A stretch of DNA of 49,387 nt from assembly GCA_949127735.1 (NCBI GenBank), contig CASBPX010000029.1, positions 1-49,387 of the forward strand, in the 5' to 3' direction. Positions 7,587 through 16,090 of this stretch are shown piece by piece. Positions within the stretch are counted from its first letter, which is position 1, and every line of letters begins with the position of its first letter. A program made the translations under genes and the position numbers. The notes below the pieces were generated by a model that worked only from the letters and a program-made list of their open reading frames with translations, did no database searches and had not been told where the DNA came from. The stretch comes from Candidatus Obscuribacterales bacterium (GTDB taxonomy: Bacteria > Cyanobacteriota > Vampirovibrionia > Obscuribacterales > Obscuribacteraceae).

Positions 7587-8408
7587 ATGACGTACGTGAA
7601 TACTACAAGCCAACCTAAAGAACGCCGTTTCACAAGCCCTTTGAAAATCGCCGAAGATCAAATGCTGATCGGCCTGACTTTGCTCGGCCAGGTTTCATAT
7701 CTGATGTGGCGTACATTCGGATATATGATTCGCCTGCAAATTGATTGGGGCGAGAGCGTTCGCCAGGGCTACATGATTGGTGTCAAATCGCTGGTGGTGG
7801 TCGGCATCACCGCTCTCTTCACCGGCCTGGCGATGTCGCTACAGATTTCCCGCGAACTGGTTTCTTTCGGCGCCGACACATCTATTGGAGGTGTAGTGTC
7901 ACTGGCTCTGGTGCGCGAAATCGGACCAATTACAGCAGGAGTAATTGTGGCTGGCCGCGTCGGATCGTCCATCGCTGCGGAACTCACAACCATGATGATC
8001 ACCGAGCAAATTGATGCGCTGAAGGTGATGCGCGTCGATCCGATTCGCTTTCTCGTAGTGCCGCGTTATACGGCTGCTCTGATAGTCATTCCAACACTGT
8101 CCACTTACGCTATGTTTTTAGGCTTGCTGGCAGGAATATTCATCGCCAAAAGCGCAGCAAATGTGCCTCCTGACACATTTTTGGATTCAGTGCGGCAAAC
8201 GATTTTAGATCGCGATTTTTCAGTGCACTATTTAAAATCAATCATCAATGCCACCGTAATCATTTTCTTTTCTTGCGCCATCGGCCTGAACACCAGAGGT
8301 GGAGCCGAAGACGTCGGCATTGCCACCACCAGAGCAATTGTCTGGACGATGATTTCGATCTTTATCCTCAATTTTGTCGTTACCTCTCTTACTTACGCAC
8401 CACGCTAA
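7587..8408 (+). CDS. mlaE: MlaE/YrbE-type ABC transporter permease
   Basis: This 273-residue permease of the MCE-linked ABC family (MlaE, plant TGD1) has five or so membrane helices. It carries the family block VREIGPITAGVIVAGRVGSSIAAELTTM near residues 110-137, followed by EQIDALKVM. It moves phospholipids between inner and outer membranes with the ATPase and the MCE protein encoded next. The ATG lacks a strong Shine-Dalgarno. The product begins with about 25 polar residues before the first helix, including an amphipathic segment. The three genes run mlaE-mlaF-mlaD in tight order and form one operon with near certainty. Confidence 0.92.
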   Translation: MTYVNTTSQPKERRFTSPLKIAEDQMLIGLTLLGQVSYLMWRTFGYMIRLQIDWGESVRQGYMIGVKSLVVVGITALFTGLAMSLQISRELVSFGADTSIGGVVSLALVREIGPITAGVIVAGRVGSSIAAELTTMMITEQIDALKVMRVDPIRFLVVPRYTAALIVIPTLSTYAMFLGLLAGIFIAKSAANVPPDTFLDSVRQTILDRDFSVHYLKSIINATVIIFFSCAIGLNTRGGAEDVGIATTRAIVWTMISIFILNFVVTSLTYAPR

Positions 8409-8439
8409 TTTTTTTGAAACCAGTTATCGAAACCAGCCA

Positions 8440-9159
8440 ATGAACAGCGAACCAGTTTTACAAGTAAAAAATATCCACAAAGCTTTTGGCGATCGCAAGA
8501 TTTTGCAAGGCGTCAGCTTTGACGTCTATGCAGGCGAAATGCTTGGCCTGATTGGGCCATCTGGATGCGGCAAATCTACGATTTTAAAAATTATTTGCGG
8601 CCTGCTCGAACCAGACTCAGGCGAAGTGATTCGTCGATCTGATGAAATTGGCCTGGTTTTTCAAGGCTCGGCACTACTAAACTCTTTAAGCGTGCGCAAT
8701 AATCTTGCCCTTGCGCTCGATAGCCGCAATTTATCAAGAGTAGAAGAAGACAAAATCATTCGCGAAAAACTGGCGCTGGTAGAACTTGCTGATTTTATGT
8801 ATGCCTCGCCCACCAAGCTTTCCGGCGGTCAGCAAAAACGTACAAGTTTCGCCCGGGCTATCGTCAACGATCCCAAAATTATTCTCTACGACGAACCCAC
8901 CACCGGTTTAGACCCGGTCATGTCAACTGTAATTGAAGACTATATGATTGTCTTATCGAAGCAACTATCTGCTGCCAGCATCGTCGTAACTCACCAGCAC
9001 TCCACCTGGACCCGCACCACAAACAGAGTCGTGCTCATGTTCGAAGGTAAAATCGTCTGGCAGGGCACACCCGAAGAAGGAATCAAATCGAGCGATCCAT
9101 TTATCAAACAGTTCGCCAGCGGATCAAGAGAAGGGCCCATGCTGGCGACCAAAATATGA
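8440..9159 (+). CDS. mlaF: MlaF-type ABC transporter ATPase
   Basis: This 239-residue ATP-binding subunit has Walker A GPSGCGKST (about 38-46), a Q-loop in GLVFQGSALL, signature LSGGQQKR (about 127-134), Walker B IILYDEPTTGLDP, and the switch His in VVTHQHS. Length and motifs match MlaF/TGD3. I chose ATG 8440 over upstream in-frame codons (from 8374) because the latter would overlap mlaE and add an unrelated tail. ATP hydrolysis drives lipid transfer through the permease encoded just upstream. Confidence 0.92.
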   Translation: MNSEPVLQVKNIHKAFGDRKILQGVSFDVYAGEMLGLIGPSGCGKSTILKIICGLLEPDSGEVIRRSDEIGLVFQGSALLNSLSVRNNLALALDSRNLSRVEEDKIIREKLALVELADFMYASPTKLSGGQQKRTSFARAIVNDPKIILYDEPTTGLDPVMSTVIEDYMIVLSKQLSAASIVVTHQHSTWTRTTNRVVLMFEGKIVWQGTPEEGIKSSDPFIKQFASGSREGPMLATKI

Positions 9160-9319
9160 CTGAGTGACAACATCGAGCAGGAGACAGATAGCCACTTTGC
9201 AATCTACACAACCAAGACCAATAATTCCCGATCACAAGCCCGATCAAAATCCAAATCAACAGCCCACACAAAAACCCGTTCAAAAGCCCGACGTTAAAGA
9301 ATCAAATCGCAGGAAGAAC

Positions 9320-10645
9320 ATGGAGCTCTCACCCAAAATTTCAGCACAAGTAGGATTGTTCGTCATGACGGCGGCTTTCATGCTTATGGGCGGCTGGGGC
9401 TGGCTCAAGGGTTTTTCCCTGACTCACCAACCGCAGAGGTTTATCGCTCAGTTTCACGATGTGGCCGGTTTGAACAACAATGCTCCGGTCAACATTAATG
9501 GTGTGCGCATCGGTCAGGTGGAAAAAATTGATCTCAAAGGCCGGGGCCAGGTTTTAGTACATTTGAAGATCGTTAGCGAAGACATTACTATTCCCAAAGG
9601 CTCGGCCATCACCATTCAAACTCAAGGTCTGGTAGGAGCAAAATATATTGAAATTACTCTGCCTGAAACCAAGCAGGGTGAGTCACCTCCCGCAATCGAA
9701 CCAGGCGCTATTGTCATGGGTCAAGACCCGGTGCGTCTAGAACTAATCGCCAACAAAATTGCCACCAAACTAAATGTCTTCGTTAATGACGTAGGGGGCA
9801 ATGATGTAGGAATAAGCCTGGCAGAAGCACTTCGCCACTCAGGCGAGACTGTACACAATATTAATGAAGCTGCCAAAAAGCTGAACAGCAACATGGACAC
9901 TTTAAAAATCGCCTCTGAAAATTTCAGCACTACTTCAACTAAAGTTGGTCAGGTAGCTGATTCATACAAGAACGTCTCTTTTGGTGCCAACGCTTTTTTC
10001 ACTCGCGGCACGAGAACCGCCGATTCAATCAGCGTGTTGTCATCCAATTTGAATACAACTTCCAAGCGTCTCAACAAAATTCTTGATAACCCAAACTTTA
10101 GTGGAGATCTAAAAGAAACCGCACTACTGGCTCGTCAAACGGCCGACAGCATCGGCGTGACCATGCAAAATCTGAACAGCACCCTAAAAGATCAGGGCTT
10201 GCGCACTGACGTTTTAACCATGCTTGGCCGTGTCAATGATTCCACCGAAAGAATCGCTAAATCTATTGAGTCGGTTAAGAGCATTAGCGAAGACAAAGAA
10301 CTGCGCACTGATGTCAAAATAGCAGTCAACAACCTGAAAGAGGCGATGACGAAATTGGATGGTCTGGTAAGCGAACCGGGCTTCAAAGACGATATTCGCT
10401 CGACTATGACAAAAGTCAGAACTGCCGCAGATCAAGTAGACGTGGCCGCTGAGAATTTCAATACTGCCATTTCTGGTCCGCGCCCATTGTGGAAATTGAT
10501 GTTCGGCAAAGGTATTAAAGTAAGAGCGGCCAATCCTAAAGATGTTAAAAAATTGGACAAGCTTGAAAAGAAAGAAGACAAAATTCTTAAAGAGAAAGCT
10601 GACGTCGGGGTGGTCGAAATTGAAGTACCCAAAACGCCACAATGA
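9320..10645 (+). CDS. mlaD: MlaD-like MCE domain lipid-transport protein
   Basis: From ATG 9320 (AGGAAG nine bases upstream) the 441-residue protein has an N-terminal membrane anchor (LFVMTAAFMLMGGWGWLKG). The MCE domain follows (RFIAQFHDVAGLNNNAPVNINGVRIGQV, then GLVGAKYIEI). A long helical tail of about 250 residues with many Asn, Thr and Ser repeats (SSNLNTTSKRLNKIL, MQNLNSTLKD) should assemble into the needle-like channel across the periplasm. The same frame is open upstream to GTG 9164 through a Pro/Gln/Lys-rich stretch; that longer form overlaps the end of mlaF and cannot be excluded. This is the substrate-binding part of the MCE transporter, as in TGD2. Confidence 0.88.
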   Translation: MELSPKISAQVGLFVMTAAFMLMGGWGWLKGFSLTHQPQRFIAQFHDVAGLNNNAPVNINGVRIGQVEKIDLKGRGQVLVHLKIVSEDITIPKGSAITIQTQGLVGAKYIEITLPETKQGESPPAIEPGAIVMGQDPVRLELIANKIATKLNVFVNDVGGNDVGISLAEALRHSGETVHNINEAAKKLNSNMDTLKIASENFSTTSTKVGQVADSYKNVSFGANAFFTRGTRTADSISVLSSNLNTTSKRLNKILDNPNFSGDLKETALLARQTADSIGVTMQNLNSTLKDQGLRTDVLTMLGRVNDSTERIAKSIESVKSISEDKELRTDVKIAVNNLKEAMTKLDGLVSEPGFKDDIRSTMTKVRTAADQVDVAAENFNTAISGPRPLWKLMFGKGIKVRAANPKDVKKLDKLEKKEDKILKEKADVGVVEIEVPKTPQ

Positions 10646-10659
10646 CGGTGAACGAGTAG

Positions 10660-10691
10660 TAAAAGCTTGAGCGATATCGCTCAAGCTTTTA
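10660..10691. repeat. 32-bp perfect palindrome, copy 1 of a dispersed repeat
   Basis: The half-site AAAAGCTTGAGCGAT is followed at once by its exact inverse, extended by a T/A pair at the ends. The same 30-bp core recurs at 34526-34555. It lies 15 bases after the mlaD stop codon and 42 before the gatB start, where it may act as a terminator or mRNA 3' stabiliser, although no long T run follows here. Confidence 0.85.
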
Positions 10692-10732
10692 AACCACTAT
10701 TGAGTATGACGCCACTGACCACTGGAGTAATG

Positions 10733-12175
10733 ATGACCTGGGAGCCGGTAATTGGGCTGGAAGTACACGCTCAACTAAAGACAAAAACCAAAATATTTTG
10801 TGGCTGTCCTACCGAATTTGGTATGGCTCCAAATGAACAAGTTTGTCCAGTTTGCCTTGGCATGCCGGGCGTACTACCGGTGCTGAACAGGCAGGCCGTA
10901 GAATTCGGCATTCGCGCAGGTTTGGCACTTAATTGCCACATCGCTGAACAGTGTCACTTCGACCGCAAAAATTATTTCTATCCTGATTTGCCCAAGGGTT
11001 ACCAGATTTCGCAGTACGAGCATCCCATTTGCGAAAACGGCTATTTGCAAATCGGTGACAACAAAATTCGCATCACCCGCGCGCACCTCGAAGAAGATGC
11101 GGGCAAACTTGTACACGCCGGCGCCGCCGGCCTTCACGGCTCTGATTACAGTCTGGCCGACTACAATCGCTCAAGCATGCCATTACTCGAAATCGTCAGC
11201 GAGCCTGATATTCGCAGCGCTGAAGAAGCAGCTCAATATTTAACAGAATTACGCGGCATTCTCAGATATATAGAAGTATGCGACGGTAACTTAGAAGAAG
11301 GCAGCTTCCGCTGTGATGCCAATGTCTCCTTACGCAAACTCGGCACTACCGAATTTGGTACCAGAGCTGAAATCAAAAACATGAATAGTTTCCAAGCGGT
11401 GCGAAATGCGATTCGGTCTGAAATTGAGCGCCAGTCTGCGTTACTTGACAAGGGCGAGCGAATCGTGCAAGAAACTAGATTGTGGAATGAAGGCGATCGT
11501 AAAACCCATCCTATGCGTTCGAAAGAACACGCTCATGATTATCGTTATTTCCCTGAGCCCGATTTGATGCCACTGGCAATCGGACGCGACTGGGTAAAAG
11601 CAGTGCAGCAGACTCTTCCAGAACTGCCTGTGCAAAGACGCAAGCGTTATATGGAAACTAATAAACTCTCCGCTGAAGATGCGATGACGCTAACTGATTC
11701 AAAAGATTTGAGCGACTTTTTTGATCGAGTGCTTGCCCTGGGCACACCCGCCGGGGAAGCTACCAACTGGCTTAAAGGTCCAACACAAGCCTATCTCAAA
11801 GAAAATAATTTAGAATTTTCGCAGACCAAATTGACTGCCGAAAACTTGCATGCGCTCTGTGCCGCAGTAGCGTCAGGTAAATTAGGCTCTACTGCCGCTA
11901 AGCCATTGATTGTTGAATTACTGAAAGAGGGTGGCGACGTAGAAAATTTGATCCTGTCACGAGGATTGGGCCAGGTATCCGATCAAGGAGCAATCCGCCT
12001 GCTGGTGGAAGCAGTGATCGCTCGCAGCGCCAGCCAATTACAAGAATACCAAAGCGGCAAAATTAAGCTGCGTCAGTATTTCTTTGGTGAGGTGATGAAG
12101 TCGGCTAAGGGCAAAGCCAATCCGACTGTCATTAATCAGTTGCTTGACGAGCTTTTGCCCGTGGTCGAAAGTTAG
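10733..12175 (+). CDS. gatB: aspartyl/glutamyl-tRNA(Asn/Gln) amidotransferase subunit B
   Basis: This 480-residue GatB is recognised from WEPVIGLEVHAQLKTKTKIFCGC at the start, CPVCLGMPGVLPVLN, DRKNYFYPDLPKGYQISQYE and HLEEDAGKL, then EGSFRCDANVSLR. The C-terminal Yqey-like tail ends with KGKANP. It converts misacylated Glu-tRNA(Gln)/Asp-tRNA(Asn) with GatA and GatC, which are not in this window. I chose ATG 10733 because GGAG lies five bases upstream. The frame is open further upstream, but that part is only translated palindrome. The zinc-site Cys pairs are present. Confidence 0.97.
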   Translation: MTWEPVIGLEVHAQLKTKTKIFCGCPTEFGMAPNEQVCPVCLGMPGVLPVLNRQAVEFGIRAGLALNCHIAEQCHFDRKNYFYPDLPKGYQISQYEHPICENGYLQIGDNKIRITRAHLEEDAGKLVHAGAAGLHGSDYSLADYNRSSMPLLEIVSEPDIRSAEEAAQYLTELRGILRYIEVCDGNLEEGSFRCDANVSLRKLGTTEFGTRAEIKNMNSFQAVRNAIRSEIERQSALLDKGERIVQETRLWNEGDRKTHPMRSKEHAHDYRYFPEPDLMPLAIGRDWVKAVQQTLPELPVQRRKRYMETNKLSAEDAMTLTDSKDLSDFFDRVLALGTPAGEATNWLKGPTQAYLKENNLEFSQTKLTAENLHALCAAVASGKLGSTAAKPLIVELLKEGGDVENLILSRGLGQVSDQGAIRLLVEAVIARSASQLQEYQSGKIKLRQYFFGEVMKSAKGKANPTVINQLLDELLPVVES

Positions 12176-12955
12176 ATGAGGGCGCTCGTGCATGTTTTGA
12201 CCATCAGCACGACCCTGACCATGAGCATCATTGGCACTCAATTTCTCTCTCTTCCCGCTCAATCTGCCCCCGAGAATTTTCTCGATGGCAGCAAGTCTTT
12301 GCGCTTGCTTCAAAGATCCTGGTCGGCGGGTCCTCAAGACATTCTGATCAGTCCATTGGGAATAAAAATCAGCAATCCGGCCAGCCGTGTGGTGTTGATT
12401 CTCCAACCGCCCTTCACCGATGTGCACGCTTATAACGCCCAAACAAAACGCATTTTTCATACTCCATTGGACAAATTTATTAGCCCCTATGCCACTTCCA
12501 TGGCCACTATGAAGGGCGTCACCTTTAACGAGCTAAAGCTCAACAAACATCATGAGCTCACATATAAAGGATGCTCGGCGGAACAGTGGGTTATGTCAAA
12601 AGCGGCAATGGCTCGGCAACAAACCCTGCGGGCAAATCATGATCTGGTCAACGACTCACCCAGAACTTTTGAAATGGTAGCCACCACCAAAATACCTGTT
12701 AGCAAACAAGCAATTCATTTGATCTGCGTGTACAACGCTCTGCCTGATGCCATCGGATTGCCATTGACGGCAAATTACTACACCATGATCAATGTATATC
12801 ATCATTACCTGACAACCGCTAAAATCACTAAAGCCACTGCTACGGCTAAAGATTATGCCCTTCCCAAAAATTTTGCTAAAGCAACCTCGATCAGCGATCT
12901 TGTATTGAGTGGCCACTCAGACGACGGCATGAAGCTGCTTCTCATGGATCACTGA
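12176..12955 (+). CDS. secreted hypothetical protein
   Basis: The ATG directly abuts the gatB stop codon, so the gene is probably translationally coupled to gatB. The 259-residue product opens with a signal peptide (LVHVLTISTTLTMSIIGTQFLSLPAQSA, cut near residue 30). The mature part is a mixed alpha/beta, weakly basic domain without a motif I recognise, with two Cys (GCSAEQW and LICVYNAL). Its expression with gatB may be chance operon arrangement rather than shared function. Confidence 0.65.
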   Translation: MRALVHVLTISTTLTMSIIGTQFLSLPAQSAPENFLDGSKSLRLLQRSWSAGPQDILISPLGIKISNPASRVVLILQPPFTDVHAYNAQTKRIFHTPLDKFISPYATSMATMKGVTFNELKLNKHHELTYKGCSAEQWVMSKAAMARQQTLRANHDLVNDSPRTFEMVATTKIPVSKQAIHLICVYNALPDAIGLPLTANYYTMINVYHHYLTTAKITKATATAKDYALPKNFAKATSISDLVLSGHSDDGMKLLLMDH

Positions 12956-13039
12956 GTGTGTGAAAGATCATGCTTGTGCGTAATTCGCACTGGTTGGTGG
13001 TATTAATAGAACGTAGCCTCTAAGCGGAGAACTTAGCGC

Positions 13040-13741
13040 TTGCTGTTGTCGCCTTTGAAATGTTTGACTGTAATTGCCGCCCTGTTCGCATGTAACGCCG
13101 CGTCAGCTTACAATTTTAAGGGCTACTATGCTCCACAGGTGCTGGTTTCGCCCATGCGCGACGATATGACCTATACCCCAGTGGGGCTAGGCGTGATTAC
13201 ATCCAAAGCCGGATTTCGCGTGCATCCTGTCACTGGTCGCGGCGATTTTCACAGCGGCGTGGACCTCGGAGCTAAACTAAATGACCGCGTTTACTGCCTC
13301 ATGGACGGCGTAGTGACGCGGGTTGGCTGGCGCGGCAACCTTGGCGTAGCTGTTGAGGTCTATCATCCATACCCTAATTTGAGAACCATTACAGGGCACT
13401 TGAACGCTTACGCAGTGATGCCTGGAATGCTCGTGCAACGCGGCAGGGTGATTGGCTATGCGGGCTCAACCGGGCGTTCAACTGGTGTGCACGTGCACTA
13501 TACGGTGATGAACGAAGACGGCGAATATGTGGAACCGCTACAGTTCATCAAACAGGTGCCGCAGTACGTGCGCGCTTTGCACTCAGCTCAAGCTCAGCTT
13601 GCAATGTCGCACAATTTGAAGCGTATGCCGAAAATTGATACGAAGTTGATTGATTCAGAAACCGAAGATTTACCCGACAGCAAAAACAACAAAGACGATA
13701 AAGACAAAGAAAAGCCGCCGCCTGCCAGTATTGAACCCTAA
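13040..13741 (+). CDS. M23 family metallopeptidase (LytM-type)
   Basis: This 233-residue secreted protein has a signal peptide ending near ASA (residues 21-23). The LytM zinc site is complete: HPVTGRGDFHSGVDLG with H71 and D75, a GH at about 119-120, and HVH with the third ligand at 153. It should cut peptide cross-links in peptidoglycan or act as an amidase activator if folded differently, but the zinc ligands are intact. The start is TTG 13040 with GGAG ten bases upstream. The C-terminus is a Lys/Asp/Pro-rich tail (KNNKDDKDKEKPPP). Confidence 0.88.
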   Translation: MLLSPLKCLTVIAALFACNAASAYNFKGYYAPQVLVSPMRDDMTYTPVGLGVITSKAGFRVHPVTGRGDFHSGVDLGAKLNDRVYCLMDGVVTRVGWRGNLGVAVEVYHPYPNLRTITGHLNAYAVMPGMLVQRGRVIGYAGSTGRSTGVHVHYTVMNEDGEYVEPLQFIKQVPQYVRALHSAQAQLAMSHNLKRMPKIDTKLIDSETEDLPDSKNNKDDKDKEKPPPASIEP

Positions 13742-13750
13742 TCAAACAGC

Positions 13751-15214
13751 TTAGTTAATCATATAAAGATTGCCGTCCTGGCTGCCTATGCAAACACCTG
13801 ATTGAGACACTGATGGGCTGCTGACGATGGCTCTTTGAGTTTTAAATTTCCATTTAATGGCGCCATTGCGACTGTCGATGGCATAGACATACCCATCGGT
13901 GCTACCGCAAAAAATCATATTACCGGCAATTGCCGGAGATGACGAAAGCAACGGATTGGGCGAGTTTAATTGGGTTTTCCACATGATGCGACCACTTGCC
14001 GCATCGAGACAATACATTTTTAAATCATCGTTGCCGGCAAATATTTTGCCGTTGGCTCCGGTAGCGGCGATGCTGAAGCTGCCCGGGGCCCCGATTTTCC
14101 AGCGCTGCTTACCAGTAGATATATCGATCGCATAGAAGCCTTGATCCCAACTACCTAAATAGACAGTATTTTCCATAATCATTGGAGAAGCCATCAAACG
14201 GCCACGGGTCTTGAATTGCCAGTGCAAACTACCGTCTTTAGTTGAGAGGGAATAGACGGTGCTATCTTGCGAAGTGACAATTACTGAAGTTGCATTGACG
14301 CAAGGCGATGAAGTTATGCGACCCAAAACGAGAGGCTTAGTTGAAGCAGAAGGGGCCACAGTACTGCCTTCAGGAGTGGTAGCAGGGTCGGCCACCGCAG
14401 TGGTTGGTGCAGCTACTTGTTGAGTTGATCCGGCAGCCGGATATTGCCATTTTAATTTTCCTGTATGCGCGTCAAGCGCATAGACGATTCCGTCCCAACC
14501 GCCAACATAGGCTGTAGACTCGAATACAGCCGGTGAGGAAGATACGCGATCACCGGTCGCAAATGACCAGATAACCTTGCCGTCCTTTGAATCGAGCCCG
14601 TATATATGTTTGTCTTCGCAGCCTATAATCAGGATGCCGTCGCCTACTGCAGGCGATGACTTAACTTTATCGCCGAGTTTAGAGCGCCAGATCATTCGAC
14701 CATTTCGCTCGTCGATGGCGTAAACATGCCCATCATCGGAGCCAACATATATCACTCCTTTATATATCGCCGGCGATGAGTCAATTGGTCCTTCTGCCGG
14801 AAACGTCCAGCGCACCTTGCCTTGAGCGACTGGCGGCAATTCTATGGCGCTGTTGCCGGTGCGGCATGGGTTTTGCAAAAACATCTGCCATGAGCCCCGG
14901 AACTGGGATACGATTGCCTGAAACGACTTACCATGCTCACCTGCCGCCTGCACATTTCCGGTCAATGGGACAGCTTTAGATATGGGCTCAACATGTGTTA
15001 CTGAGCCTGTTTGAATACTAACCGCCTTGGAAGTAGCAGGCGTTGCGACACCACCAGGAGCAGGTGCTACCTTAGTCGAAACTGGCTTCATTGCTGGCTT
15101 TTGAGCATCTGCGGCCGTGGCTATCGGAACCACTGCCAGCGCTACAGATAAGGATAGTGATAGCGAGAAAGTGGCTCGTCCTGCCGATTTGAGAACAGTT
15201 GTCATGATAAGCAC
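13751..15214 (-). CDS. secreted PQQ-type beta-propeller repeat protein
   Basis: This protein of 484-487 residues has a signal peptide (FSLSLSLSVALAVVPIATAADA) and then a Thr/Pro/Ala-rich linker of about 100 residues. Eight or so PQQ/Kelch-like blades follow, with the recurring pattern SSPA-V-x(2-4)-YVGSxDGxVYAID-xxxGxxxWxF. The repeats match outer-membrane BamB-like or PQQ-repeat proteins, but no PQQ-enzyme catalytic residues were seen, so this is probably a binding scaffold in the envelope. A Thr/Ala/Pro-rich insertion (PTTAVADPATTPEGSTVAPSAST) interrupts one blade. It converges with the M23 gene, nine bases away. Confidence 0.85.
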   Translation of the reverse strand: MLIMTTVLKSAGRATFSLSLSLSVALAVVPIATAADAQKPAMKPVSTKVAPAPGGVATPATSKAVSIQTGSVTHVEPISKAVPLTGNVQAAGEHGKSFQAIVSQFRGSWQMFLQNPCRTGNSAIELPPVAQGKVRWTFPAEGPIDSSPAIYKGVIYVGSDDGHVYAIDERNGRMIWRSKLGDKVKSSPAVGDGILIIGCEDKHIYGLDSKDGKVIWSFATGDRVSSSPAVFESTAYVGGWDGIVYALDAHTGKLKWQYPAAGSTQQVAAPTTAVADPATTPEGSTVAPSASTKPLVLGRITSSPCVNATSVIVTSQDSTVYSLSTKDGSLHWQFKTRGRLMASPMIMENTVYLGSWDQGFYAIDISTGKQRWKIGAPGSFSIAATGANGKIFAGNDDLKMYCLDAASGRIMWKTQLNSPNPLLSSSPAIAGNMIFCGSTDGYVYAIDSRNGAIKWKFKTQRAIVSSPSVSQSGVCIGSQDGNLYMIN

Positions 15215-15298
15215 CGCTGATGGATTAATTAGTGATTTGTCGGTCAGTCGACTGGTCGTTTACTCAGGCTCTCGCCAAGGCCACTCCGACAGGGTTCT

Positions 15299-15304
15299 AT
15301 TATA
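15299..15304 (-). promoter_or_regulatory. -10 box for the beta-propeller gene
   Basis: TATAAT on the minus strand, 85 bases before the start codon at 15214. The matching -35 is poor (TGTGGT at a spacing of about 18). Confidence 0.4.
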
Positions 15305-15499
15305 GTTGTTGAAATTACTGCGACCACAAATTTGATCAATTCACAAAATCTTTTTTCTAAATCACCTCCATTTATTTTTGCAAGAGTACCTCAAAACGTA
15401 GTCTCCATCAGAGCTTTGGCCCTAGTGAATCAGTACTGATCAAATGCAATTTGAGAAAAACAAAAAAGCAAAAAAAACAAACTTTCCCATCAGAATCGC

Positions 15500-15528
15500 T
15501 TGTAGTATGCGTTACATGGTGTTATCAT
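15500..15528 (+). promoter_or_regulatory. sigma-70-type promoter of the HU gene
   Basis: TTGTAG (15500-15505), a 17-base spacer, then TATCAT (15523-15528). The start codon is 49 bases further on. The region 15215-15576 holds no other gene. Confidence 0.55.
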
Positions 15529-15576
15529 CCCTGGCTGTGGGTTGGGATGAGTATTTCCAATAAGGAGGAAATCAGA

Positions 15577-15993
15577 ATGAACCGAGCTGAGCTCGTAGAA
15601 AACGTGGCCAAAGCGACAGGCCAAGCCAAGTCAGAAGTGACTCGTACATTGTCCGCTTTCATACATACCGTAACCGGCGCTCTTGCAAAAGGCGACAAAG
15701 TCACTTTAGTTGGCTTTGGAACTTTTGAGCGTCGTATGCGCAAAGCCCGCACTGGCCGTAACCCTAGAACACTTGCTCCGTTGAAAATTGCGGCCGCTCG
15801 CGTTCCAGCTTTCCGCGCTGGTAAAGAACTCAAGGACATCGTTAATGGTCGCTCCAAGCAACCAACACTAGTCCTCGCTAAGGCTAAAGCAGCTGCTAAA
15901 CCAGCTAAAAAAGCCGCTGCTAAGCCAGCTAAAAAAGCTGCTGCTAAACCAGCCAAAAAAACCGCCGCTAAAAAAGGCGCTAAAAAAAGATAA
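15577..15993 (+). CDS. HU-family nucleoid protein with histone H1-like Lys/Ala/Pro tail
   Basis: This 138-residue protein starts at ATG 15577 after a strong AAGGAGG. Residues 1-92 are a complete HU/IHF domain (MNRAELVENVAKATGQ, GFGTFERRMRKARTGRNPRT, VPAFRAGKELKD). Residues 98-138 form a basic tail of repeated AKPAKKAA units ending in KKGAKKR, like eukaryotic H1 and the extended HU of mycobacteria or Deinococcus. The core dimer bends DNA; the tail probably adds DNA compaction. The nucleotide sequence of the tail repeats in-frame, so its length can change by slippage. A strong terminator follows at 16062. Confidence 0.93.
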   Translation: MNRAELVENVAKATGQAKSEVTRTLSAFIHTVTGALAKGDKVTLVGFGTFERRMRKARTGRNPRTLAPLKIAAARVPAFRAGKELKDIVNGRSKQPTLVLAKAKAAAKPAKKAAAKPAKKAAAKPAKKTAAKKGAKKR

Positions 15994-16061
15994 TTCGAAT
16001 TTCAACGTTCGATAACGATTAGGATGAATTAGGTAAGAATTCGTCAAATCAACCCACTTCT

Positions 16062-16090
16062 CAGGGAGCGCGCAAGCGCTCCCTGTTTTT
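16062..16090 (+). terminator. rho-independent terminator of the HU gene
   Basis: CAGGGAGCG (16062-16070) pairs with CGCTCCCTG (16077-16085), followed by five T. Confidence 0.9.

Noticed and set aside
10667-10732. N-terminal extension of GatB reading SDIAQAFKPLL
   Set aside because: It is the translated palindrome (the second copy gives SDIAQAF too) and the family start MTWEPVIGLEVH has its own Shine-Dalgarno at 10724.
15880-15990. Mobile or CRISPR-like repeat in the HU gene
   Set aside because: The repeats are in-frame codons of the Lys/Ala/Pro tail, not spaced direct repeats.
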